From NCBI GenBank assembly GCA_001512985.1, contig LFRX01000026.1, forward strand, positions 23,436 through 39,037: 15,602 nt of DNA, in the 5' to 3' direction. The notes under the pieces are model-generated. The model made no database searches. It was not told where the DNA came from and saw nothing but the letters and a program-made list of their open reading frames with translations. The translations under genes and the position numbers were made by a program. Source of the stretch: Acholeplasmatales bacterium DTU056 (GTDB taxonomy: Bacteria; Bacillota_I; Bacilli_A; ML615J-28; CAG-698). Shown piece by piece: positions 1-6,732 of the stretch (position 1 is the stretch's first letter; each line of letters begins with the position of its first letter).

Positions 1-1
1 A

Positions 2-157
2 GTTGGATTAGGAATGGGAATTGCTGGATTAATTATAAGTAAAGATGAAAGAAAACATTCGAGATATAAAGAATCAGTAGTACTTAACACTCTAGCAATA
101 TGTTTGGCAGTCTTAGCAATAATTATCGGAACAATTTTATATATTTTAGAGAATTAA
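2..157 (+). CDS. Partial small membrane protein (C-terminal end only)
   Basis: An open frame runs in from the left edge and stops at TAA 155-157, leaving 51 residues. It begins VGLGMGIAGLI, then has a charged, probably cytoplasmic stretch (KDERKHSRYKES), then a hydrophobic segment of about 20 residues (roughly 34-48 of the fragment, LAVLAIIIGTILYIL), and ends EN. The pattern suggests two membrane segments joined by a short basic loop. I do not recognise the family and its start lies outside the window. It could be a real small membrane protein or the end of a longer one. A weak hairpin follows at 171-189. Confidence 0.5.
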   Translation, partial: VGLGMGIAGLIISKDERKHSRYKESVVLNTLAICLAVLAIIIGTILYILEN

Positions 158-170
158 TGTAAGCGAAATG

Positions 171-189
171 TTCTTATGAAAAATAAGAA
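171..189 (+). terminator. Weak hairpin after the first gene, possible terminator
   Basis: TTCTTAT (171-177) and ATAAGAA (183-189) pair across a 5-base loop. The stem is A+T-only apart from one C-G pair, and the nearest T-run (201-205) is 11 bases downstream, so termination would be inefficient at best. Confidence 0.25.
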
Positions 190-394
190 TACATAGATAA
201 TTTTTAATAAAAAATACTTTGTGAAAATATAAGGATTTATCGTCATTGTATTATTTAATAGTTGATTAAAATTACTTTCGATTAGAAAGTATAAAAATAT
301 CTAATCAAACAGTGTTCCAAAACAAAATATTATAATATAATAAACAACATTATGATTATAGTATAATTAAGTATAATAAAAGGCGGGGGATATT
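190..394. other. A+T-rich intergenic stretch with several TATAAT boxes
   Basis: I see no gene here. Three TATAAT hexamers (331-336, 362-367, 372-377) lie upstream of the broken gene at 395. None has a convincing -35 at 16-18 bases, so the actual promoter is not assigned. An inverted repeat GATTAGA (280-286) / TCTAATC (300-306) with a 13-base spacer could be a protein-binding site or chance in A+T-rich DNA. Confidence 0.3.
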
Positions 395-682
395 ATGAAA
401 AAGGAAAAAACAAGGAACAATTTTTACATATGGAGTATTTGCTGGTGGAATTGCTGGCTATAATGAATTTAATTATTTATTAGGTAAAGCAATTGAAACT
501 ATCGATAATCATAAAGTTTTAGTTTATATTGAAAGTGTTGGTTTTGCTGGCGGAATAGTTGGATATTCTCACAGAGAAGGCGGAGTAAAAAATTCTAGTT
601 TTCAGGAGTTGTATCGAGATAATATAATGGGACAATGATTGGATATGTAGAACGTATAGCAAGAGCGGTTAATTTAGAGTGA
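395..682 (+). pseudogene. Small glycine-rich hypothetical gene broken by two compensating frameshifts
   Basis: ATG 395 sits 4-5 bases after the strong ribosome site GGCGGGGGA and reads MKKEKTR before leaving frame, with a stop after 22 codons. The next frame over, from 417, continues sensibly (TIFTYGVFAGGIAGY and onward, with a second glycine-rich stretch GFAGGIVGYSHREGG) until TGA 636-638. The original frame then resumes at about 632 (TMIGYVERIARAVNLE) and stops at TGA 680-682. One extra A near 416-417 and one missing base near 630-632 would restore a single protein of about 95 residues ending at a proper stop just before a terminator. I do not recognise the family. The two indels are either decay of a dispensable gene or sequencing errors. 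Confidence 0.55.
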
Positions 683-709
683 AATTATATTAAAAAAGTT
701 TATTACATG

Positions 710-742
710 GCATCTCTAACTAATTTCTAGAGATGCTTTTTT
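710..742 (+). terminator. Rho-independent terminator
   Basis: A perfect 9-bp stem, GCATCTCTA (710-718) / TAGAGATGC (728-736), has a 9-base loop and is followed by TTTTTT (737-742). It closes the broken gene at 395-682 and isolates the metal operon downstream. Confidence 0.85.
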
Positions 743-837
743 ATTTTTAATAGACATATATAATATTCAATTTTAATTTTGGTAAATAGATTAATTATGA
801 TCTTTTTTCATATTTCTATTAATAGCAAAAATATCAA

Positions 838-866
838 TTTACTTGATAGTAATAAAAATATATGAT
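838..866 (+). promoter_or_regulatory. Candidate sigma-A promoter of the metal-uptake operon
   Basis: TTTACT (838-843) and TATGAT (861-866) are 17 bases apart. Transcription would start near 873, inside the 28-bp palindrome at 870-897, so a bound repressor would block initiation directly. An alternative -35, TTGATA 843-848, has poorer spacing to the same -10 region. Confidence 0.55.
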
Positions 867-869
867 AAT

Positions 870-897
870 ATAAAGTTAAGGTTAACCTTAACTTTAT
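870..897. promoter_or_regulatory. 28-bp perfect palindrome, probable DtxR/MntR-family operator
   Basis: The half-site ATAAAGTTAAGGTT (870-883) is followed directly by its exact reverse complement (884-897), with no spacer and no mismatch. The core TTAAGGTTAACCTTAA resembles the dyad operators of the DtxR/IdeR family (TTAGGTTAG...CTAACCTAA type). It lies just downstream of the -10 and 11 bases before the start codon of the DtxR-type regulator. This points to negative autoregulation of the whole operon when the metal co-repressor is plentiful. The assignment of operator to regulator is inference. Confidence 0.8.
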
Positions 898-908
898 GAG
901 GTGAAATA

Positions 909-1556
909 ATGTTTCGAGCTGAAGAAGATTATATTAAATTGATTTATACTTTAACAATCGAAAATTCATTAGAATTAGTTAAAACGACTACATTAGCTAA
1001 ACGACTTAATCATTCAAATCAAACAATAATTGAAATGGTAAAAAAGTTAGAACAAAAGGGGTTTGTAGAATATTATCCTTATAAAGGTGTTAAATTAACT
1101 GAGGTTGGAAAAAGAGAAGCAATTAGGATGATTAGAGCCCATCGGGTTTGGGAAGTGTTTTTAACGGAAAAACTTGGATTTGATTGGAATGAAGTTCATC
1201 AGGATGCAGAGTTGTTAGAGCATGCTAGTAGTAAGAAAATTATAGATGCATTATATCGATATCTAAATGAACCAATGCATTGCCAACATGGCAATCCGAT
1301 TCCAACTGAATCAGGTCAATTAAGAGAGTTTTCTAGTCAAACTATGATCGATGAACCCAAAAAAGGACGTTTTTTAATTGAAAGATTTCAAGATGAAAAA
1401 GATGTGACTAGTTTTCTAAATAAAAATAATTTATCAATCGGCGATGTCATTAATATCGAACATATCGACTTAGAAAATAATATATTAATAACAGATAAAA
1501 ATAAAATGAAAATTACTAAAAAAATTGCCACATCGATTTATGGTAAATGGGTATAA
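909..1556 (+). CDS. DtxR/MntR-family metal-dependent transcriptional repressor
   Basis: This 215-residue protein has the three-part DtxR layout: a winged helix (about 1-70), a metal-binding and dimerisation domain (about 71-140, ending in the family hallmark HGNPIP), and a C-terminal FeoA/SH3-like domain (about 145-215) that the short 142-residue Bacillus MntR lacks. Putative metal ligands are H78, E82, H97, E101, E104 and H105. D7 and E101 occupy the positions held by Met10 and Cys102 in iron-sensing DtxR and by Asp8 and Glu99 in MntR, which favours manganese sensing. GAGGTG lies 6 bases before the ATG. It is the first gene of the operon with the troA-like importer 16 bases downstream, and the palindrome at 870-897 is its likely operator. 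It is comparable to TroR/SirR regulators. The family is certain; the metal is inferred from residues. Confidence 0.92.
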   Translation: MFRAEEDYIKLIYTLTIENSLELVKTTTLAKRLNHSNQTIIEMVKKLEQKGFVEYYPYKGVKLTEVGKREAIRMIRAHRVWEVFLTEKLGFDWNEVHQDAELLEHASSKKIIDALYRYLNEPMHCQHGNPIPTESGQLREFSSQTMIDEPKKGRFLIERFQDEKDVTSFLNKNNLSIGDVINIEHIDLENNILITDKNKMKITKKIATSIYGKWV

Positions 1557-1572
1557 CTTGAGGTGATTTACA

Positions 1573-2499
1573 ATGCCAAAGATAAAAATAGTGTTATTAA
1601 TAATCATAATTGGGATTTTCTTAGGGGGATGTCAAGTAGATGATTATTATTATGATAAATCTAAAATTAATATTGTGACAACAACAGCGATAATAGCAGA
1701 TTTAGCCCGTAACATTGGTCAGGAAAAAGTTCACGTGTATGAGCTAATGGGGCCAGGAATTGATCCTCATTCATACAATGCCACTGCTGGTGATATTCGC
1801 AAAATCCAACAAGCCGATCTAGTTATTTTTAATGGACTACACTTAGAAGGTAAAATGGAAAAAGTATTTAGTAATTTAGATAAAATTGATAAAAATTATC
1901 TTGAAATTGGGGCTCATTATACTATGGATGAATTAATTTATTTAGAAGATCAAGCAGTTGATCCCCATATTTGGTTTAGTGTGACTTTATGGAAAAAAGC
2001 CGCAACATTAGTATGCGAAAAATTACAAGATATGGATCCTGAAAACTTTGATTATTATTTGGATAACAAAAATAAATATTTTACACAATTAAATGAACTA
2101 GATTTATTTATTAGAGAAGAAATTAGTAAGATTCCTGAACAATCACGAGTATTAATTACTGCCCATGATGCTTTTAATTATTTTGGAAGAGAATACGGAT
2201 TTGAAGTTATTGGGCTACAAGGATTGTCCAGTTTAGATGAAGCTGGTATTAAAAGAATATCGGAACTAGCGGAGTTTATTGTAAAAAGAGAAATTAAGGC
2301 GATTTATATTGAAAATTCAGTACCAGTAAAGACTGTGCAGGCTTTACAAAAAGCAGTATTATCAAGAGGTTTTAATGTTAAAATTGGTGGTGAATTGTAT
2401 TCAGATTCGCTTGGAAATAAAAATACGATCGAAGGTACTTACATTGGGGCATATAAAGCCAATATAATTGCGATTGTAGGAGGTTTAAAAGATGAATGA
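1573..2499 (+). CDS. troA: Metal-binding lipoprotein of an ABC importer (TroA-like, Zn/Mn)
   Basis: This is the extracellular substrate-binding protein of a cluster A-I (ZnuA/TroA/PsaA) importer, 308 residues. It has a basic start and hydrophobic core, then a lipobox FLGGC, so C20 is the expected lipidated residue. Likely metal ligands are H66 (DPHSY), H132 (DPHIW), H198 (TAHDAF) and D278 (YSDSL). The His-His-His-Asp set matches Treponema TroA rather than the His-His-Glu-Asp set of PsaA/MntC-type proteins. The His-rich loop typical of ZnuA is absent. It captures Zn(II) and/or Mn(II) and delivers it to the two permeases. Ribosome site GAGGTG lies 8 bases upstream. The last 8 bases overlap the ATPase gene. 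Specificity between Mn and Zn is not settled by sequence. Confidence 0.92.
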   Translation: MPKIKIVLLIIIIGIFLGGCQVDDYYYDKSKINIVTTTAIIADLARNIGQEKVHVYELMGPGIDPHSYNATAGDIRKIQQADLVIFNGLHLEGKMEKVFSNLDKIDKNYLEIGAHYTMDELIYLEDQAVDPHIWFSVTLWKKAATLVCEKLQDMDPENFDYYLDNKNKYFTQLNELDLFIREEISKIPEQSRVLITAHDAFNYFGREYGFEVIGLQGLSSLDEAGIKRISELAEFIVKREIKAIYIENSVPVKTVQALQKAVLSRGFNVKIGGELYSDSLGNKNTIEGTYIGAYKANIIAIVGGLKDE

Positions 2500-3244
2500 T
2501 AAACCATATGCTATTGAAATCGAAGATTTAACGGTTGCTTATGATATTAAACCCGTTTTATGGGATATTGATATAAAGATACCAAAAGGGGTATTGATGG
2601 CAGTAGTTGGTCCAAATGGAGCAGGAAAGTCGACATTAATCAAAGCAATGCTTGGGATTGTAAAACCAATTTCAGGAAAAGTATTGTTTTTTAATACACC
2701 ATTAAAAGAGTATTTAAAAAAGATATCTTATGTTCCTCAAAAAGGTTCGGTCGATTGGGATTTTCCAACTAATGTGTTAGATGTTGTTTTAATGGGAAGA
2801 TATGGAAAACTTGGCTGGTTTAAACGACCAACTGAAGAAGATGTTAGGATTGCAAAAGAAGCAATCAAAAAAGTTGGTATGGAAGATTTTATGGATCGAC
2901 AAATCAGTGAATTATCTGGCGGACAACAACAACGAGTATTTTTGGCAAGAGCCTTAGTGCAAGAAGCTGAAATATATTTATTAGATGAACCATTTCAAGG
3001 TGTTGATGCTAAAACTGAAAAAGAAATTGTTAATATTTTGAAAGAATTAGTAAAAGCAGGAAAAACAGTAATTGTAGTTCATCATGATTTACAAACAGTG
3101 AAACAATATTTTGATTGGGTTGGATTAATATTCACTAGAATTATTGCTTATGGTCCAGTTGAAGATGTCTTTACTGAAGCAAATATAGAAAAAACATATA
3201 AATCCCGGCACAATCTTACTCTAAAGGAGCCATTTAAATGTTAG
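2492..3244 (+). CDS. troB: ATPase subunit of the metal ABC importer
   Basis: This 250-residue nucleotide-binding subunit drives metal uptake at the cytoplasmic face. Walker A is GPNGAGKS (40-47), the Q-loop is Q83 (YVPQKG), the signature is LSGGQ (141-145), Walker B is IYLLDEP (161-167) and the switch histidine is H197 or H198. The PQKGSVDWDFP stretch after the Q-loop is characteristic of the Mn/Zn importer ATPases. AGGAGG precedes the ATG by 8 bases, inside the end of the lipoprotein gene. The stop overlaps the start of the first permease. Translational coupling along the operon is likely. Confidence 0.95.
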   Translation: MNDKPYAIEIEDLTVAYDIKPVLWDIDIKIPKGVLMAVVGPNGAGKSTLIKAMLGIVKPISGKVLFFNTPLKEYLKKISYVPQKGSVDWDFPTNVLDVVLMGRYGKLGWFKRPTEEDVRIAKEAIKKVGMEDFMDRQISELSGGQQQRVFLARALVQEAEIYLLDEPFQGVDAKTEKEIVNILKELVKAGKTVIVVHHDLQTVKQYFDWVGLIFTRIIAYGPVEDVFTEANIEKTYKSRHNLTLKEPFKC

Positions 3245-4278
3245 AATTAATTTTTAGTGATTATACATTTAGAATTGTTGCCTTAGGTACTATTTTATTA
3301 GGGATTGCAAGTGGACTGTTAAGTAGTTTTGTAACTTTAAATAAGCAAGCTCTTGTAGGGGATGCTCTATCACATGCGGCGTTGCCGGGAATTGTATTGG
3401 TTTTTATGATTATTAAAGTTAAAAATTTAGAATTACTATTGCTTGGAGCATTATTTTTTGGGTTAATTGCCATTGGATTAACAAATATAATTAAAAAATA
3501 TTCCAAAGTAAAATTTGATTCGAGCTTAGCCTTAGTATTATCTAGTTTTTTTGGTTTTGGTCTAGTATTAATGACAATTATTCAAAAAACACCAACAGCT
3601 AGTCAGGCAGGATTAAACAATTTCATTTTCGGGCAAGCATCTACAATGCTTCCTCATGATGTATATTTAATGTTATCAATATCAATTCTTGTGATATTAT
3701 TAATAATTTTATTTTGGAAAGAATTAAAAATATTTGTCTTTAATCCGGAGTTTAGTCAAGCATTAGGTTTTAATAATAAATACATTAGCTTATTATTTTC
3801 CGGACTAATAGTATTAACAGTTATTATTGGTCTTGAAAGTGTTGGGGTAATTTTAATCAGTTCATTATTAGTTTCCCCTGGAGTAAGTGCTCGTCAATGG
3901 ACAAATAGGCTATCAATAATGGTAGTTTTATCCGGTTTATTCGGCGCTATATCTGGATTTTTTGGAACTATAATTAGTGCGATAAGTCCCAAAATGCCTA
4001 CAGGAGCTATTATTGTAATCGTTTTAAGCGTTATTACAATCTTAAGTATTTTATTTGGTTCAAAACGAGGTATTATATGGCGTCAAATAAAAAACAAAAT
4101 CAATAATCACAAAATAATTGCTTATCAATGGCTTAATAATAGTGAGATAAATAGTCTACCTATTGAAGCATTACAATTCTTAACAAAGAAAAATTATTTA
4201 GCAATACAAAATAATGAATATGTGTTAACTAATGAAGGTAGAAAACTTATTGATTATTATAAGGAGGCGCAAGAATGA
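3238..4278 (+). CDS. troC: Metal ABC importer permease 1 with C-terminal winged-helix-like tail
   Basis: This ABC-3 family membrane subunit has 346 residues. Residues 1 to about 275 hold the membrane helices, including the family stretch LNKQALVGDALSHAALPG (about 34-51) and ESVGVILISSLLVSPG (about 200-215). Residues from about 276 to 346 are a hydrophilic basic tail, longer than in the minimal ~280-residue permeases. It ends in a segment (about 308-340, ALQFLTKKNYLAIQNNEYVL then LTNEGRKL) that reads like the last helix and wing of a winged-helix domain. Such fusions are known in TroC/MntC-type permeases of some Firmicutes and spirochaetes. AAAGGAG precedes the ATG. The gene overlaps its neighbours on both sides. 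It pairs with permease 2 to form the channel. Confidence 0.93.
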   Translation: MLELIFSDYTFRIVALGTILLGIASGLLSSFVTLNKQALVGDALSHAALPGIVLVFMIIKVKNLELLLLGALFFGLIAIGLTNIIKKYSKVKFDSSLALVLSSFFGFGLVLMTIIQKTPTASQAGLNNFIFGQASTMLPHDVYLMLSISILVILLIILFWKELKIFVFNPEFSQALGFNNKYISLLFSGLIVLTVIIGLESVGVILISSLLVSPGVSARQWTNRLSIMVVLSGLFGAISGFFGTIISAISPKMPTGAIIVIVLSVITILSILFGSKRGIIWRQIKNKINNHKIIAYQWLNNSEINSLPIEALQFLTKKNYLAIQNNEYVLTNEGRKLIDYYKEAQE

Positions 4279-5396
4279 ATCCAGGATTAGAAGTTCAAAT
4301 TATTGCCATATTAGTCTCCTTATGTTGTTCACTGCTTGGAGTATTTTTAGTGTTAAAAAAACAAGCGATGTTAAGTGATGCTATATCACATACCATCTTA
4401 TTGGGGATTGTGTTAGGATTTTTTGTGGTTCATAATATAAATTCATTTTTATTAATTTTTGGGGCAGCGTTAGTGGGAATCTTAACGGTATTTTTAACTG
4501 ATGCCTTAACCAAAACAAGAATAATTTCAAGTGACTCTGCCATCGGGATTATTTCTCCATTACTTTTTAGTATTGGATTGGTGTTAATTTCACAATTTGC
4601 TTCAAATGTCCATCTAGATATGGATTCTGTATTGTTAGGAGAATTGGCGTTTGCGCCGTTTGATAGATTAGTGTTATTTGGTATTGACTTTGGGGCTAAA
4701 TCCATCTATGTGATGTTATTGATTTTAATTTTAAATATTACATTTATTATCATTTTCTATAAAGAGCTAAAACTTTCTACATTTGATCAATCTCTAGCAG
4801 TAATATTAGGTTTTAGTCCAATATTAATTAATTACTTATTTATGGGGCTTGTTTCTATTACTGCTGTTAGTGCCTTTAATGCAGTAGGGTCAATTTTAGT
4901 AATTTCGCTAATGGTTGGACCGCCAATTACTGCCTATTTAATAACCGAAGATTTAAAGAAAATGTTAATTATTGCTGGTGGAATTGGAATAGTTAATGCT
5001 GTTGTAGGCTTCCAAGTAGCGTCACTTTTCGATATATCAATTGCTGGTACAATTAGTACCGTTACGGGAGTAGTATTTTTAATGACATTATTAGTTAGTC
5101 CAAAACATGGCGTTATTATGACTTTAATTAATCGCGCCAAACAAAAACGCATTTATATTCTACATGCATTATTATTCCATTTATATAATCATGAAGATAC
5201 GCAAATTGAAAGCGAAGAAGCAAGTCTAAAAACTATTTGTGAACACTTAAATTGGACGAACAAACAACTTGATAAGATACTAAATTATGCGCAAAAAAAT
5301 GGGTATGTGATTATGAAAGACGGTTTGATTAAACTTACGGAGTGTGGAAGAAGATATACTATTCAAGAATATCAAAGTTTAATTGAATCGATTTAA
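4275..5396 (+). CDS. troD: Metal ABC importer permease 2 with DtxR-like winged-helix tail
   Basis: This second ABC-3 permease has 373 residues. The membrane part is about 1-282, with the paralogous stretch LKKQAMLSDAISHTILLG (about 27-44) and FNAVGSILVISLMVGPP (about 201-217). The cytoplasmic tail (about 286-373) has helix-turn-helix character and ends in LNWTNKQLDKILNYAQKNGY (325-344), then IKLTECGRR. It aligns by eye with residues 33-70 of the regulator at 909-1556 (LNHSNQTIIEMVKKLEQKGF, then VKLTEVGKR). The ATG overlaps the TGA of permease 1 (ATGA), and AAGGAGG lies 7-8 bases upstream. It is the last gene of the operon and a hairpin follows. The tail may sense metal or be a structural relic; its role is unknown to me. 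Confidence 0.93.
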   Translation: MNPGLEVQIIAILVSLCCSLLGVFLVLKKQAMLSDAISHTILLGIVLGFFVVHNINSFLLIFGAALVGILTVFLTDALTKTRIISSDSAIGIISPLLFSIGLVLISQFASNVHLDMDSVLLGELAFAPFDRLVLFGIDFGAKSIYVMLLILILNITFIIIFYKELKLSTFDQSLAVILGFSPILINYLFMGLVSITAVSAFNAVGSILVISLMVGPPITAYLITEDLKKMLIIAGGIGIVNAVVGFQVASLFDISIAGTISTVTGVVFLMTLLVSPKHGVIMTLINRAKQKRIYILHALLFHLYNHEDTQIESEEASLKTICEHLNWTNKQLDKILNYAQKNGYVIMKDGLIKLTECGRRYTIQEYQSLIESI

Positions 5397-5412
5397 AATA
5401 AATATTATAAAA

Positions 5413-5440
5413 AATAAGAGGCCAGACTAGGCCTCTTATT
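5413..5440. terminator. Strong hairpin closing the metal operon
   Basis: A perfect 11-bp stem, AATAAGAGGCC (5413-5423) / GGCCTCTTATT (5430-5440), has a 6-base loop. On the + strand the following tract (TTATTCATTT) is only partly T-rich. On the - strand the run after the stem (TTATTTTTTATAATATT) is much richer in T, so the element may work in both directions, although no - strand gene is seen here. Confidence 0.75.
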
Positions 5441-5471
5441 CATTTAAGACCAAAATTTCTTCTGCATTTTA

Positions 5472-5500
5472 TTGCCAATAGTGATAAAATATATTATAAT
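5472..5500 (+). promoter_or_regulatory. Sigma-A promoter of the sphingoid-base-like operon
   Basis: TTGCCA (5472-5477) and a perfect TATAAT (5495-5500) are 17 bases apart. The predicted transcript begins near 5507, which excludes the in-frame GTG at 5503 and supports ATG 5536 as the start of the next gene. Confidence 0.75.
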
Positions 5501-5535
5501 ATGTGAGTGCAAATAATAAGAAAGAGGAGATGCAA

Positions 5536-6732
5536 ATGGATATTTTTAAAAAATGTTTTACGTATGATGCTGCAAAAAAAGCTCGTGAAGGTGGATATTA
5601 TCCATATTTTCATGAGTTGAATTCTCGTCAAGATATCGTGGTAACTATGGAAGGGCAAGAAGTTATCATGATCGGCTCCAACAACTATTTAGGTTTGACT
5701 TCGCATCCAGAAGTTATTCAAGCATCAATCGATGCAGTAAGAGAATTTGGGACAGGGGTATCAGGGTCACGCTTTTTAAATGGAACTTTAAGTTTGCATC
5801 GTGAACTTGAAAGAGAATTAGCAGAATTTTTACATAAAGAGGATTGTACAATCTTTAGTACAGGTTATCAAACTAACCTAGGTATTATTTCTGCCATTGC
5901 TGGACGTCATGACCTTATCTTTTGCGATAAAGAAAACCATGCTAGTATTTATGATGGTTGTCGATTGAGTTATGCGGAAATGATTAGATATAATCATAGT
6001 GATATGGAAGATTTAGAACGAAAATTACAAGCAGCTGACCCAAATAAAGGCAAACTAATTGTTACTGACGGCGTATTTAGTATGGGGGGAGATATTTGCA
6101 AATTACCAGAAATCGTAGCTTTAGCAAAAAAATATGGGGCTAGAGTAATGATTGATGATGCCCATGGTTTTGGAGTTTTAGGTAAAACCGGACGTGGAAC
6201 AGCTGAACATTTTGGACTTGAAGATGAAGTTGATATTATTATGGGAACATTCTCCAAATCATTAGCTAGTCTTGGTGGATATGTCGTTGGTAAAGCCGAA
6301 GTAATTGATTATATTCGTCATAATTCTCGTCCATATATTTTCTGTGCTGCTATTACACCAGCTAATACTGCTGCTGCTCTTGCGGCATTACGCATTTTAA
6401 AACGTGAACCTGAACGTGTTCAAGCATTACGTGATATTGCTGATTATGTCCGTAAAGGTCTAAAAGCGCGTGGATTAAAAATTCGTGATTCCGAAACACC
6501 TATTATTCCTATTTATACTTATACTCCGATTCGTACTATGGTTGCATGTAATGAATTATTCAAAAATGGTGTTTATGTAAATCCAGTATTACCACCAGCC
6601 ACTCCTCCAGGAGAATGTTTAATTCGTACAAGTTATACTGCTACTCATACGAAAGAATTAATGGATAAAGCTATGGATATTATCGTGAATGTATTAAATA
6701 ATTTACCAGAAATTAATGAAGAGGGATTATAA
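5536..6732 (+). CDS. Serine palmitoyltransferase-like alpha-oxoamine synthase (PLP enzyme)
   Basis: This 398-residue fold-type I PLP enzyme decarboxylatively joins an amino acid to an acyl-CoA. Expected residues are present: H135 (ENHASIYDG) stacking on PLP, D207 and H210 (IDDAHGFGVLG), the Schiff-base lysine K241 (GTFSKSLAS) and R364 (LIRTSYTATHT). The family includes 8-amino-7-oxononanoate synthase, 2-amino-3-ketobutyrate CoA ligase, 5-aminolevulinate synthase and serine palmitoyltransferase (SPT). From memory, stretches such as YPYF, GSRFLNGTLSLH, TDGVFSMGGD, MGTFSKSLASLGGY, INP/VNPVLPPA and ATHTKE match Bacteroides-type SPT best. No threonine dehydrogenase or biotin gene is nearby, and a reductase overlaps the stop codon, which supports sphingoid-base synthesis. 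ATG 5536 is chosen because AGAGGAG lies 6-7 bases upstream, whereas GTG 5503 has no ribosome site and precedes the transcript start. Serine and palmitoyl-CoA as substrates are inference; alanine, glycine or cysteate are alternatives. Confidence 0.8.
   Translation: MDIFKKCFTYDAAKKAREGGYYPYFHELNSRQDIVVTMEGQEVIMIGSNNYLGLTSHPEVIQASIDAVREFGTGVSGSRFLNGTLSLHRELERELAEFLHKEDCTIFSTGYQTNLGIISAIAGRHDLIFCDKENHASIYDGCRLSYAEMIRYNHSDMEDLERKLQAADPNKGKLIVTDGVFSMGGDICKLPEIVALAKKYGARVMIDDAHGFGVLGKTGRGTAEHFGLEDEVDIIMGTFSKSLASLGGYVVGKAEVIDYIRHNSRPYIFCAAITPANTAAALAALRILKREPERVQALRDIADYVRKGLKARGLKIRDSETPIIPIYTYTPIRTMVACNELFKNGVYVNPVLPPATPPGECLIRTSYTATHTKELMDKAMDIIVNVLNNLPEINEEGL

Noticed and set aside
190..394. Possible phage, integration or CRISPR-like element in the leading A+T-rich stretch
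   Set aside because: No repeated units, no integrase or transposase fragments and no att-like direct repeats are visible; only A+T-rich sequence with scattered TATAAT boxes.
3261..5152. Three - strand open frames (3261-3506, 4430-4705, 4934-5152) over the permease genes
   Set aside because: They are short antisense shadows of strongly conserved membrane proteins with Asn/Pro/Ile-rich composition and no own signals.
5503..5535. GTG 5503 as the start of the SPT-like gene
   Set aside because: It has no Shine-Dalgarno and precedes the transcript start predicted from the TTGCCA/TATAAT promoter, whereas ATG 5536 has AGAGGAG at proper spacing.
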